Source of the DNA: Gloeobacter kilaueensis JS1
GTDB lineage: Bacteria; Cyanobacteriota; Cyanobacteriia; Gloeobacterales; Gloeobacteraceae
Assembly (NCBI RefSeq): GCF_000484535.1
Contig: NC_022600.1
Coordinates: 310,001-374,000, forward strand
DNA length: 64,000 nt
Direction: 5' to 3'
Part shown: piece after piece, positions 55,839 through 64,000 of the stretch
Position numbering within the stretch: position 1 is the first letter of the stretch
Layout: every line of letters begins with the position of its first letter
Position numbers and translations under genes: made by a program
The notes under the pieces: generated by a model
Database searches by the model: none
The model's input: the letters and a program-made list of their open reading frames with translations, nothing else
What the model was told of the DNA's origin: nothing

Positions 55839-56699
55839 ATGATAGCGAATCCTTTTAATCCACCCCAGCCGCTCGTCATCGATCCCCTGCTGCGCAGCTG
55901 GCTCGCCGAGGACTGGGGCCGGGGCGACCTTACCTCCGAGACGCTCTTTAACGAGCACAACCCGCTCGTCACCGGCCAGATTCTCCTCAAGGACACCGGC
56001 GTCATCGCCGGGCTGCCCATCGTCCAGCGGCTCTTTGCCATCGTCGATGAACGGGTGCGGATTGCGCCGGTGGTGAGCGAAGGAGCGGCCATAGAACCCG
56101 GCACGATCGTCGCTGTGCTCGAAGGGCCGGTGCGCTCGGTGCTGATGGGCGAGCGGGTCGCGCTGAATCTGCTCCAGCGGCTGAGCGGCATCGCGACTCA
56201 GACGCGCCGCTACGTCGAGCGGCTGGTCGGTTCCACCGCCCAACTGGTCGATACGCGCAAGACGACGCCGGGACTCAGGCTCCTTGAAAAGTACGCCGTG
56301 CGCGTCGGCGGGGCGCTCAACCACCGCTTTGGCCTCGACGATGCGGCGATGATCAAGGACAACCACATTCTTGCCGCCGGTGGCATCCGCCCGGCAATCG
56401 AGCGGCTGCGGGGCCGGATTCCTTTTTTGACGCCCATCGAGGTCGAGACCGAATCGCTTATCCAGGTGGAGGAAGCCCTCGCCTGCGGTGTGCAGGTGAT
56501 TATGCTCGACAACATGCCCCTTGAATTGATGCGGCGGGCGGTCCTGCTCATCCATCGCCGCGCCCTCACCGAAGCGTCGGGCAACATCACCCTCGAGACG
56601 ATCGCTGCCGTCGCTGAGACTGGCGTCGATTATATTTCCACCAGCGCCACGATCACCCGTGCCCCCTGGCTCGACATCAGCCTCGATCTCACCCTTTAG
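55839..56699 (+). CDS. nadC: Nicotinate-nucleotide pyrophosphorylase
   Basis: This ~286-residue enzyme makes nicotinate mononucleotide from quinolinate and PRPP in NAD synthesis. LAEDWGRGDLTSE (~residues 24-36), DTRKTTPGLR (~139-148), GGALNHRFGLDDAAMIKDNH (~160-179) and the IMLDN loop are the family blocks. ATG 55839 (MIANPFNPPQ) is preferred; the frame is open upstream across the start of trmD. It shares NAD metabolism with nadK at 10.4 kb, though they are far apart. Confidence 0.95.
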   Translation: MIANPFNPPQPLVIDPLLRSWLAEDWGRGDLTSETLFNEHNPLVTGQILLKDTGVIAGLPIVQRLFAIVDERVRIAPVVSEGAAIEPGTIVAVLEGPVRSVLMGERVALNLLQRLSGIATQTRRYVERLVGSTAQLVDTRKTTPGLRLLEKYAVRVGGALNHRFGLDDAAMIKDNHILAAGGIRPAIERLRGRIPFLTPIEVETESLIQVEEALACGVQVIMLDNMPLELMRRAVLLIHRRALTEASGNITLETIAAVAETGVDYISTSATITRAPWLDISLDLTL

Positions 56700-56754
56700 G
56701 GCCATCAAGAACGATCCAGGGAAAGTAGGGCGTCTGGCAACCAGCACCGATCGA

Positions 56755-56782
56755 AACGAGCCTGAGGGGCAGTTGGCTCGTT
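56755..56782. terminator. Hairpin between nadC and the GloVer-repeat gene
   Basis: AACGAGCC (56755-56762), a 12-nt loop and GGCTCGTT (56775-56782) form an 8-bp perfect stem between two convergent genes. There is no T-run, so it is a weak candidate only. Confidence 0.4.
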
Positions 56783-56792
56783 CGCCAGTAGG

Positions 56793-57989
56793 CTACTGGG
56801 GGGCAATCTTGAAGATTGTTCCGAGGCTCGGAAGATCTGAGGTGCCCAGGGTCGTGCCGTAGAGGTTGCCCTCTGCGTCGAGCAGCAGGGGGGCCACTGG
56901 ATAAGCGCCCTGCAGCTGAAAATTTTCGATCGTCGTCAAGGACTGGCTACTGGTATTGAATTTGAAGGCGGTGCCCAGGCCACTCACACCGCCCCTGAGG
57001 GTAGTGCCGTAGAGATTGCCAGTGCTGTCTGCGATCAAGGTGGCGTAGGGGTTGGCTCCGCTCACACCGTCGAAGGTATAGAGGGGCGTCAGTTTGCCCA
57101 GCAGCGAGAGCTTGTAGAGGATGCCGACGCCACCGGCCCCACCGCTGATCGTCGTGCCGTAGAGATTGCCCTTCGGATCGCGCACCACCCCGCCGTAGGG
57201 TTTGGACCCGTCGCTGCCGTCGAAGGCATAGAGCACCGAGAGCACTCCGCTTGGATCGAGCTTGAAGATCGTGCCGTAACCGGGACCGCCTCCAGCGGTG
57301 GTGGTGCCGAAGAGGTTGCCGTTGCTGTCGAGCAACAGCCCCGCGTAGGGGTTGGCTCCAGTCGGTCCATCAAAAGAATACAGCGTCGTCAGCTTGCCCT
57401 TGAGCGTCAGCTTGAAGATCGTCCCGAGGCCAAAGGCTCCGCCGCTGTAGGTCGTGCCATAAAAGTTGCCGACCTTGTCGCGGATGAGAACAGAACTGGG
57501 CTGACTGCCGTCGGAACCCTGGAAAACATGGACGACCTTAAAATTGCCGGCCCCATCGATCTTGTAGAGGACGCCGTTGGCCTTGGGGCCGCCGCTGGTG
57601 GCCGTGCCGTAGAGGTTGCCCGAGCTATCGATGAACACACCGCCGTAGGGAACGGCACCGTCGCTGGTACTGAAGGAGTGCAAAAGCGTATACTGACCCG
57701 CAGCAGAAAGCTTGTAGACAGTGCCGAGGTTCTTGCTGCCCCCGACGCTGGTCGTGCCATAAAAGTTACCCGCCCCGTCGCGGGCAAGACCGGCGTAAGG
57801 CAGCGCTCCGTCGCTGCAGAACGCGCCCGAGGTCTGACTGCAGAAGGTGTAGGAAATGCTCAGAGTCTGGGCAATACTGGCGCTCTCCCCGGCAACCAGC
57901 AGCAGGCCAGTGAGCATCAGAGTCGAGAGCGAGGCACAGAACCCTCTGACGTGCTGTGCAGGCTTGGACGGAAGCAGGAGGCTTTTCAT
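56793..57989 (-). CDS. Secreted protein of GloVer-type tandem repeats
   Basis: This 398-residue protein has a signal peptide (LLLVAGESASIAQ near residue 30-42) and ~7 repeats of ~50 residues, each with LYSFDG or similar, PYAGLLLDSNGNLFGTT, and GTIFKL. This matches the 'choice-of-anchor tandem repeat GloVer-containing' family, which was named after Gloeobacter and Verrucomicrobia. Such proteins are thought to be exported and to have beta-propeller-like repeats; no function is known. It is strong support for a Gloeobacter-like host. Confidence 0.85.
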   Translation of the reverse strand: MKSLLLPSKPAQHVRGFCASLSTLMLTGLLLVAGESASIAQTLSISYTFCSQTSGAFCSDGALPYAGLARDGAGNFYGTTSVGGSKNLGTVYKLSAAGQYTLLHSFSTSDGAVPYGGVFIDSSGNLYGTATSGGPKANGVLYKIDGAGNFKVVHVFQGSDGSQPSSVLIRDKVGNFYGTTYSGGAFGLGTIFKLTLKGKLTTLYSFDGPTGANPYAGLLLDSNGNLFGTTTAGGGPGYGTIFKLDPSGVLSVLYAFDGSDGSKPYGGVVRDPKGNLYGTTISGGAGGVGILYKLSLLGKLTPLYTFDGVSGANPYATLIADSTGNLYGTTLRGGVSGLGTAFKFNTSSQSLTTIENFQLQGAYPVAPLLLDAEGNLYGTTLGTSDLPSLGTIFKIAPQ

Positions 57990-58114
57990 GAGGGAGACCT
58001 TGATCGTGGCATCGGGATTATAGAGAGTACATCCAGCCAGCGCAAGTGAGCTGCATCACACGTCCTAAAAAATCTTGATCGAGATCGCAAAACACCTCCG
58101 ACCGAGAAGAACCC

Positions 58115-58471
58115 TCAGCGCCAGACCTCGACGGCGACCGTGCCTGTAAATCCCGCCAGAGGGGGCTGGGGCTTGTGGACCTCGACGCGCACGGCGCTGA
58201 GCCGTTTATCGAGCTGGCGCAGGCGGCAGGCAATCCGCTCGGCCATCGCCTCGATCAAGGCGAACTGCTCCTGCTCGACGATCGAGCGCACCAGGGCGAT
58301 CGCTGCGGCGTAGTCGAGGGTGTCATCTAAGTTGTCGCTGGTACTGGCCTCTTTAAGATCCATCTGCAAGTCGAGATCGACGATGAAGCGCTGGCCCAAC
58401 TGGCGCTCCTCGGCAAAGACGCCGCTGTGGCCGTAGGCGGTAATGCCGCGCACGCGGATGCAGTCGGCCAT
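58115..58471 (-). CDS. folB: Dihydroneopterin aldolase
   Basis: This 118-residue enzyme of folate synthesis converts dihydroneopterin to 6-hydroxymethyldihydropterin. DCIRVRGITAYGHSGVFAEE (~residues 3-22) and the catalytic lysine in VRVEVHKPQPPLAG (~95-108) are the conserved blocks. It starts 3 bp after rodA ends on the same strand, so they are co-transcribed. A 125-bp gap to the GloVer gene lies downstream. Confidence 0.92.
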   Translation of the reverse strand: MADCIRVRGITAYGHSGVFAEERQLGQRFIVDLDLQMDLKEASTSDNLDDTLDYAAAIALVRSIVEQEQFALIEAMAERIACRLRQLDKRLSAVRVEVHKPQPPLAGFTGTVAVEVWR

Positions 58472-58474
58472 CGC

Positions 58475-59731
58475 CTAGCTCGGAAAGACGAGTTTGTTGC
58501 GGTGGTGACTTGCCACCGACTCGACTAAGCCCAGGGCCGTAAAACAGGTGATCAAGAACGACCGGCCAAAGGTGACAAAGGGCAGCGGAATGCCTGTAAC
58601 CGGAGCAAGCCCGATCGTCATGCTGATGTTGATCACCGTCTGGAACAAAAGCATCGTGAACACACCGACCGTAAGCAGCGAACCAAAGTCGTCGGAGGCG
58701 TTGCGGGCGATCACGATGAGCCGGAAAAACAAGCACAAAAATAATCCCAGCAACACCAGCGCCCCGACAAAGCCCCACTCCTCGCCGAGGGCCGAAAAGA
58801 TAAAGTCGGTGTGCTGCTCGGGGATAAAGTTGAGCTGGGTCTGGGTGCCCTGAAAAAATCCGCGCCCCAGGACACCGCCCGCTCCAATTGCGATCTCCGA
58901 CTGGAGGATGTGGTAGCCGGAGCCGAGCGGATCGCCGCTTGGATCGAGAAAGACGACCAGCCGCTGCTGCTGGTAGGGTTTGAGCAGGTGCCAGAACATC
59001 TGGCCGAGGCCGCCTGCGAGCAGATTGGCTGCTCCCACCGCAAGCGCACTCCACCAGCCCCAGCTGAGGGAGCGCCAGGCAAGCAGAGCCATCGCCAACC
59101 CCCAGCCCAGCCAGACTGGCAGCGACAGGGCGTAGAGAACGGCGGCAACCAGCGGCGAGGCGAGGACGATGAGCCAGCTCGCCCGCGCCCCGCCCCAGTA
59201 GAGCATCCCCAGGGCAATCGCGCCAAAGACCAGAGCCGTTCCCAGATCCGGTTGCTTGAAGACAAGTAAAAAGGGCACCGCCAGCACCGCCAGCACCAGC
59301 CAGATCTGGCGGAAGCGGCGAATGGGATAGCGATGGAGCAATGCCGCCAGGGTCACGATCACCCCGAGCTTGGCAAACTCGCTGGGCTGCAACTGGATGC
59401 CGCCCAACTCGATCCAGCGCTGGGCTCCTTTGGCGGAGCTACCGACGAAGAGCACCCCGAGCAGCATGGTGCAGGCAGCAGCGTAGATCCCCCAGTACCA
59501 GCGCAACAGCCAGCTATAGCCAAAGCGCGACAAAAAAAGCGTCCAGCCGATGCCCACCGCACCCGTCGCCAGCTGCGCCTTCCACTCGCTGCCCTCCGGG
59601 CGGGTGCTGAAGATCGTGAGCACCCCCGTCGCCAGAAGCAGCACCGCGAACAGTAACAGCCAACCGTCGAAGCTGCGCAGAAACTTTTGAGCCGAGCTGA
59701 ACCAGCTGTTCCAGGGCAGTTTCAGTTCCAT
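58475..59731 (-). CDS. rodA: Rod shape-determining protein RodA (SEDS glycosyltransferase)
   Basis: This 418-residue inner-membrane peptidoglycan polymerase has ~10 transmembrane helices. The SEDS hallmarks are GGIQLQPSEFAKLGVIVTLA (~residues 110-129) and, near the C-terminus, SALGEEWGFVGALVLLGLF followed by VTGIPLPFVTFGRS. Length and start are normal for RodA rather than FtsW. It is followed by folB with a 3-bp gap and preceded at 27 bp by the ferredoxin gene. Confidence 0.94.
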   Translation of the reverse strand: MELKLPWNSWFSSAQKFLRSFDGWLLLFAVLLLATGVLTIFSTRPEGSEWKAQLATGAVGIGWTLFLSRFGYSWLLRWYWGIYAAACTMLLGVLFVGSSAKGAQRWIELGGIQLQPSEFAKLGVIVTLAALLHRYPIRRFRQIWLVLAVLAVPFLLVFKQPDLGTALVFGAIALGMLYWGGARASWLIVLASPLVAAVLYALSLPVWLGWGLAMALLAWRSLSWGWWSALAVGAANLLAGGLGQMFWHLLKPYQQQRLVVFLDPSGDPLGSGYHILQSEIAIGAGGVLGRGFFQGTQTQLNFIPEQHTDFIFSALGEEWGFVGALVLLGLFLCLFFRLIVIARNASDDFGSLLTVGVFTMLLFQTVINISMTIGLAPVTGIPLPFVTFGRSFLITCFTALGLVESVASHHRNKLVFPS

Positions 59732-59758
59732 AGGGCGGCTTGTAAGAGGACAACCACT

Positions 59759-59986
59759 TCAAGACGGTGTTTTTTGTAACTCCGGCTTTTCTTCGGGCAG
59801 GATTGCGCCAGTGACCGGGCAGACCTGCAGGCAGATGCCGCAGTCGATGCAGGTCGAAAAATCGATCCAGTACCAGTTGGTACCCTTGGCGTTTTTGCCT
59901 GGTCCTTGATCGATGCAGGAAACCGGACAGGCATCGACGCAGTCTGCAACCCCTTCGCAAACATCGGTGACGATCGTGTGGGGCAT
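59759..59986 (-). CDS. Bacterial-type two-cluster ferredoxin
   Basis: This 75-residue electron carrier has a second cluster motif CIDCGICLQVCP (Cys-x2-Cys-x2-Cys-x3-Cys-Pro) and a first region CEGVADCVDACPVSC with Cys-x5-Cys-x3-Cys-Pro spacing, as in 7Fe or 2[4Fe-4S] ferredoxins. Redox partners are unknown. It lies between the YlqD-like gene and rodA on the same strand, 27 bp upstream of rodA. Confidence 0.9.
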   Translation of the reverse strand: MPHTIVTDVCEGVADCVDACPVSCIDQGPGKNAKGTNWYWIDFSTCIDCGICLQVCPVTGAILPEEKPELQKTPS

Positions 59987-60027
59987 CGCTCGTTTCTCCC
60001 TCTCGCTCCATTCAGTATAGGACGGGC

Positions 60028-60462
60028 CTACTCCTCGCCCCGGATCTCCTTGACGATGCCATCTTCGAGGAGAATCTCGACGTTCATCTTGGCGACGAGA
60101 TTGTCTCCGGGCTGGACATCGAAGTAACTCTCGACCTGCCCCTGGACCACTTCTTGATCCATCTCCCAGGCAGTGACCTGCGAGAGTTGCTGCAGGAACT
60201 GGTTTTTTTGCTGCAGGAGCTGGTTTTTTTGTTCGTTGACCTGCAGGCGAACGTTGTCGATCTGACTTTTGGCCTCGGGACCGAGGGGCTTGAGGCTGGT
60301 GCGCTCAATCTCAGCTATCGCCCGTTTGCCCTGAAAGTCGAGCTGCTCAAGCTGGCGGTCTGCCTGAGAAAGAAAACTCTGCAACTGTGCCATCATTTCG
60401 TCTTTCAAGCGAGCGGTCACGATCGCCTTGATGGTCACGTTGCGCTTGATGTTGAGCTTCAT
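60028..60462 (-). CDS. YlqD-like protein
   Basis: This 144-residue protein matches the YlqD family by length and pattern: MKLNIKRNVTIKAIVTARL at the start, a long Gln-rich coiled coil (~residues 20-95; VNEQKNQLLQQKNQFLQQ), then a beta-rich C-terminus (VESYFDVQPGDNL, MNVEILLEDGIVKEI). Function is unknown. It is the first gene of the minus-strand run that continues through the ferredoxin and rodA, and is divergent from the methyltransferase gene with 51 bp between starts. Confidence 0.78.
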   Translation of the reverse strand: MKLNIKRNVTIKAIVTARLKDEMMAQLQSFLSQADRQLEQLDFQGKRAIAEIERTSLKPLGPEAKSQIDNVRLQVNEQKNQLLQQKNQFLQQLSQVTAWEMDQEVVQGQVESYFDVQPGDNLVAKMNVEILLEDGIVKEIRGEE

Positions 60463-60513
60463 TGAACTCGCTACGGTAAAGTCGCTTGCGTATTTTACGC
60501 CTTCGCCCGGTCA

Positions 60514-61212
60514 ATGTCGATCGACGCCCGGCGCTTAAAAACAGCCTTAATAGAGAAGAAGCACTCTGCAGATAGGACCCTGGCAACGATCCTGCGCGAC
60601 TGGAGCTTTCGCTACGCCCCGCTGTACGAGGCGATCACCTGGCTTGCGGCGACTTTGGCGGGCGGGCAGGCGTATTTTCGACGGGCCGCCTGGCAGGATC
60701 TGCCCCTCGACGAGCGCTGGCAGGTGCTCGATCTGTGCTGCGGCCCCGGCAGTGCGACGCGCTATCTGGCCGCCACCGGAGCGCAGGTGACGGCCCTGGA
60801 CGCTTCAAGGACGAGCCTCCGCTACGCCCAATCGCGCCTCAAAACCGTTCAATTTGTCTGGGGCCAGGCGGAGAGGCTGCCCTTCGCCCCGGCCAGCTTC
60901 GACCTGGTACACACCAGCGTCGCCCTCCACGAGATGGAGCCAGGGCAACTGGAGGCGATTTTTCAGCAGGTGTATCGGGTTCTCAGGCCCGGCGGCTCCT
61001 TTGTGTTCATCGACTACCACCAGCCGACCAACCCGCTTTTTTGGCCGCCGCTGGCGATTTTTTTGTGGCTCTTTGAGACCCATACCGCCTGGCGGTGGTT
61101 AAGAGCAGATCTACCGGCTCTGCTCTCTGCTGCCGGAAACTGGCGAGCTCCCCAGAAGCGCCTGATCGCCGGTGGCAGCCTGCAGATTGTGCGCATCGAA
61201 AAGGGCCCCTAG
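60514..61212 (+). CDS. Class I SAM-dependent methyltransferase
   Basis: This 232-residue enzyme has the Rossmann SAM motif VLDLCCGPGSATRYLA (~residues 69-84), then an acidic strand end (ALDASRTSL) and the LRPGGSFVFIDY strand (~153-164). It resembles UbiE/MenG-type ubiquinone/menaquinone methyltransferases or related tocopherol-pathway enzymes, but the substrate cannot be assigned. Its end overlaps the end of the convergent ABC transporter gene by 4 bp. Confidence 0.78.
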   Translation: MSIDARRLKTALIEKKHSADRTLATILRDWSFRYAPLYEAITWLAATLAGGQAYFRRAAWQDLPLDERWQVLDLCCGPGSATRYLAATGAQVTALDASRTSLRYAQSRLKTVQFVWGQAERLPFAPASFDLVHTSVALHEMEPGQLEAIFQQVYRVLRPGGSFVFIDYHQPTNPLFWPPLAIFLWLFETHTAWRWLRADLPALLSAAGNWRAPQKRLIAGGSLQIVRIEKGP

Positions 61213-62945
61213 CTTACGGCCTTTTCCAGTTCCTGCTGGTCCCACAGTTGGCGGTACGCGCCGCCCCGGCGCAACAGTTCAGTGTGGGAGCCGCCCTCGA
61301 CGATCTGGCCTCTTTCCATGACCAGAACGCGGTCGCAGGCGGCGGCGGCGCTCAGCCGGTGGGTGATCAAGATGAGCGTGCGCTGCTGGTCTTCGAGGCG
61401 GTCCAAGATCTCTTCGGCGGTCTGGTTATCGACGCTTGAGAGCGCGTCGTCGAGCACCAGGACCGGCGCGTCCATCAAGAAGGCGCGGGCGAGGGCGACG
61501 CGCTGGCGCTGGCCGCCGGAGAGGGTAATCCCCCGCTCGCCCACCAGGGTCTGGTAGCCCCTTGGAAAAATGTCGATCTCCTCGTGGATGCGCGCCTGAC
61601 GGGCAGCTGCCACCACCTCGGCGTCGGTAGCGGTGGGACGACCGTAGCGGATATTTTCGGCGACGCTGGTGCTAAATAGAAAGCTCTCCTGGGGCACGTA
61701 GGCGATCGCCTGACGCAGGTCGTTCAGCTTGAGGCTCACCACGTCGATGCCGTCGAGGAACACCTGGCCGGGCTCGATCTCGAGCAGCCGGGGCAGGGCG
61801 TTGGCGAGGGTCGATTTGCCGGAGCCGATCGTGCCGACGATGGCGACCGACTCGCCTGCTGCCACCTCGAAGGTGACGCGGTCGAGGGCGGGCCGCTCGC
61901 TGCCGGTAAACCTGTAGCTCAAGTTGCGCACGGCGATTGCACCCTCACTATGGCCCAGGGGCACGGCATCGGGAGCTTCCACGATCGTGGGCGGCACCGA
62001 GAGGATGCTTTCTACCCGGTCGATGCTCACCTGACCGCGCTGGTAGGTGGTGATCGTAAAGCCGAGCAGAGCAGTCGGAAAGACCAAGCGCTCGATGTAG
62101 ATGGCGAGGGCGGCAAAGGCACCGAGGCTGAGGCTGCCCTCCGCGAGGCGAGGGCCACCGGCCCAGAGCAGCACCAGCAGACTGCCGCTTGCCAGGCCGC
62201 CCAACAGCGGAAAGATGATGTTGCGGCTGAGGGCGAGGCTGAGGTTGGCTCTGAGCAATTCGTCGTTTTTGGTGTCGAAGGCGCGGCGCTCGTTGTCTTC
62301 TTGGGCGTAGACCTTGATGAGCGAGATACCGCCCATGTCCTCTTGAATCAGAGAACTGAGCCGGTCCAGACCCTGCTGGACAGCGATCTGCTCGTTGCGC
62401 AGCCGGTCAGAAAAAAGCCAGACCGCCCCGAACATCAGCGGATAGACCAGAAGACACAGCAACGTGAGCGACCAGTCGAGGCTCAGCATCACCGGCAGGG
62501 TGAGCAGGTAGGCAAACAGGGTGTTGATGATGCTCAAGATCGCAAAGCCCAACAGACGCCGGACATTCTCGACGTCGCTGGTGGCGCGGTTGATGAGGTC
62601 ACCCACTGGATTTTGGGCAAAGTAGGTGGGCGACATGCGCAGCAGGTGGGAGAAGATCTTTTCTTTGAGGTCGAACTCGACCCGCCTGCCGATACTAAAA
62701 AGCAGCACCCGAGACCAGACTCGAATCAAACCCATGACCGTGGCAAGCGCCAGGATCGCAAGGGCGTAGAAGAGCACCCCCTGGTAGCGCAGGTTGTGGC
62801 CCAGATCGTCGATCGCGCCTTTGATGAGCCACGGGATCACCACCCCGAGGCCGTTGGTGACAAAGAGCGAGAAGATACCAAGAAAAAGTCGGCCCCGGTG
62901 CGGGCGCAGATAACTGTAGAGGTGGGCAAAGGAAGCTCTGGCCAT
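61209..62945 (-). CDS. MsbA-like ABC transporter, permease-ATPase fusion
   Basis: This 578-residue half-transporter has six transmembrane helices (~residues 15-300) followed by an ABC ATPase domain. Walker A GTIGSGKST (~368-376), the signature LSGGQRQRVALARA, and Walker B VLVLDDALSSVD are all present. It likely exports lipids, lipopolysaccharide precursors or drugs, as MsbA/MdlB-type proteins do; the substrate is not readable. It is divergent from the DUF39 gene, with 54 bp between starts. Confidence 0.92.
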   Translation of the reverse strand: MARASFAHLYSYLRPHRGRLFLGIFSLFVTNGLGVVIPWLIKGAIDDLGHNLRYQGVLFYALAILALATVMGLIRVWSRVLLFSIGRRVEFDLKEKIFSHLLRMSPTYFAQNPVGDLINRATSDVENVRRLLGFAILSIINTLFAYLLTLPVMLSLDWSLTLLCLLVYPLMFGAVWLFSDRLRNEQIAVQQGLDRLSSLIQEDMGGISLIKVYAQEDNERRAFDTKNDELLRANLSLALSRNIIFPLLGGLASGSLLVLLWAGGPRLAEGSLSLGAFAALAIYIERLVFPTALLGFTITTYQRGQVSIDRVESILSVPPTIVEAPDAVPLGHSEGAIAVRNLSYRFTGSERPALDRVTFEVAAGESVAIVGTIGSGKSTLANALPRLLEIEPGQVFLDGIDVVSLKLNDLRQAIAYVPQESFLFSTSVAENIRYGRPTATDAEVVAAARQARIHEEIDIFPRGYQTLVGERGITLSGGQRQRVALARAFLMDAPVLVLDDALSSVDNQTAEEILDRLEDQQRTLILITHRLSAAAACDRVLVMERGQIVEGGSHTELLRRGGAYRQLWDQQELEKAVS

Positions 62946-62999
62946 ATGTCAAGCTTATCTTGGGGAGCCTGTTGCTGTTAAACCTGTTGCCTTCAGCCT

Positions 63000-64000
63000 G
63001 TGGCCATCACGCGCTCGATCGCCCAAATTAACGACCGCATCCGCGCCGGTACGGTGCGGGTGATGACGGCGGCTGAAATCAAAGCAGCGCTCAAAAGCGC
63101 CGACGTCGAGGCGGTGGCCGCCGAAGTCGATGTGATCACTGCCGGCACCTTCGAGCCGATGGAATCTTCCGGGGCCATCCTCAACCTGGGCCACACCGAT
63201 CCGCCGATTCGCCTGGCGCGGGCCACCTTGAACGGCGTCGAAGCCTACTGCGGCTTTGGAGCAGTCGATCTGTACCTGGGGGCGGCCCAGCCGGGAGAAA
63301 GCCTCGACTACGGCGGCGGCCACGTCATCGCCGATCTGGTGGCAGAACGGACAGTGCGGCTGCGGGCGACGGGCTGGCCCGCCGACTGCTACCCGCGCCG
63401 CGACTTCGAGAGCCTGATCCGCCTGGATACGATCAACCAGGCGTATCTTTTTAATCCGCGCAACGTCTATCAGAATTTTATCGTCGGCGTCAACGGCGGC
63501 GATCGGCCCCTGCACACCTACCTGGGCACCCTCCAGCCCAGGCTCGGCAACGCCGTCTACGCCTGCCCCGGTGCCCTCAGCCCGCTGCTCAACGATCCGC
63601 TCTTGCGCTCGGTGGGCATCGGCACCCGCATCTTCTTGGGAGGCGGCACCGGCTACATCGCCTGGGAAGGAACCCAGCACTTTCCGCTGCAAAAGCGTTT
63701 GCCCAACGGTACGCCGGTCGGTCCTGCCGCCACCCTCGCCCTCATCGGCGATCTCAAGCAGATGGATCCGGCCTGGGTGCGCGGTTGCCGCTTTTACCAG
63801 TACGGCCCTTCGCTGATGCTGGGTGTCGGTATTCCCCTGCCGGTCTTTGATGTGGCCGTCGTCGCCGCTGCCGGTATCGACGACAGCGAGATCGTCGCCC
63901 CGGTCATCGACTTTGCCATTCCCCGCCGCGTGCGGCCCACCTTTGGTCTGGTCAGCTACGCCCAACTTAAAAGTGGCCAGATCACGATCGCCGGTCAAAA
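63000..64000 (+). CDS. DUF39/HcyBio (homocysteine biosynthesis) family protein, cut by window edge
   Basis: A plus-strand frame opens at GTG 63000 (a stop lies upstream at 62979-62981) and stays open to the window end, giving ~333 residues. Blocks such as AITRSIAQINDRIRAGTVRV, MESSGAILNLGHTDPPIRL, RNVYQNFIVGVNGGDRPLHT and IFLGGGTGYIAWEGTQHF match the DUF39/HcyBio family. In methanogens this protein is linked to making homocysteine from aspartate semialdehyde, and cyanobacteria also carry it. The C-terminal domains (often ferredoxin-like or CBS) lie outside the window. Confidence 0.82.
   Translation, partial: MAITRSIAQINDRIRAGTVRVMTAAEIKAALKSADVEAVAAEVDVITAGTFEPMESSGAILNLGHTDPPIRLARATLNGVEAYCGFGAVDLYLGAAQPGESLDYGGGHVIADLVAERTVRLRATGWPADCYPRRDFESLIRLDTINQAYLFNPRNVYQNFIVGVNGGDRPLHTYLGTLQPRLGNAVYACPGALSPLLNDPLLRSVGIGTRIFLGGGTGYIAWEGTQHFPLQKRLPNGTPVGPAATLALIGDLKQMDPAWVRGCRFYQYGPSLMLGVGIPLPVFDVAVVAAAGIDDSEIVAPVIDFAIPRRVRPTFGLVSYAQLKSGQITIAGQ

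Overview
The window comes from a cyanobacterium and most resembles the thylakoid-less genus Gloeobacter. It carries psaA-psaB, petC-petA, pipX, a class II ribonucleotide reductase and the cyanobacterial nitrogen-control set ntcB/cnaT/nirA. A secreted protein built from 'GloVer' tandem repeats (a family named after Gloeobacter and Verrucomicrobia) and unusual loop insertions in PsaA point the same way. The genus is inferred from content; no database search was possible. Most genes are GC-rich, but the first ~6 kb is visibly more AT-rich.

Layout. (1) 1-6189: plus-strand surface-polysaccharide cluster with a truncated CDS, a sugar nucleotidyltransferase, a Wzx-type flippase, a MurB-like flavoprotein, a pyruvyltransferase-family enzyme and an acyltransferase-sulfotransferase fusion. 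It ends in a strong hairpin. (2) 6251-10463: a secreted TIG-repeat protein on the minus strand, then gmd and the GDP-L-fucose synthase gene. (3) 10449-14865: minus-strand metabolic genes (nadK, a GT4 glycosyltransferase, ald, a LON-N domain protein, a small PCP_red protein) with pipX on the plus strand. (4) 15200-25718: nrdJ, a ferritin-like protein, a histidine-box membrane protein, an MFS carrier, mntH, an SRPBCC-rhodanese fusion, two Nudix genes and a small secreted protein. (5) 25719-27394: an IS110-family element with a structured leader. (6) 27395-34037: an unknown small gene, tig-clpX, grpE, a HAD/P-loop ATPase fusion and a DUF2993 protein. (7) 34038-37612: petC-petA and a queC-queE-queD-like operon. 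(8) 37731-42463: a beta-barrel protein, a strong terminator and a CheB-CheR-PAS-histidine kinase. (9) 42480-48233: cnaT-ntcB divergent from nirA with a perfect GTA-N8-TAC NtcA box between them, a CAP-domain gene relic, argG and a secreted protein. (10) 48602-53200: psaA-psaB with promoter and terminator. (11) 53219-64000: a DNA-binding-like protein, a binding-protein/permease fusion, trmD, nadC, the GloVer protein, folB, rodA, a ferredoxin, a YlqD-like protein, a methyltransferase, an ABC exporter and a partial DUF39/HcyBio gene cut by the window edge.

How the genes fit together. gmd and wcaG make GDP-L-fucose, probably for the surface glycans built by the first cluster. petC-petA and psaA-psaB are core electron-transport genes. 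pipX, ntcB, cnaT, nirA and the NtcA box form a nitrogen-control theme. queC/E/D-like is the preQ0 route. The least explained items are the MurB-like gene inside the glycan cluster, the acyltransferase-sulfotransferase fusion, the HAD/ATPase fusion, the rhodanese that has lost its cysteine, the QueD-like protein that has lost its cysteine, and the structured leader of the IS110 element.
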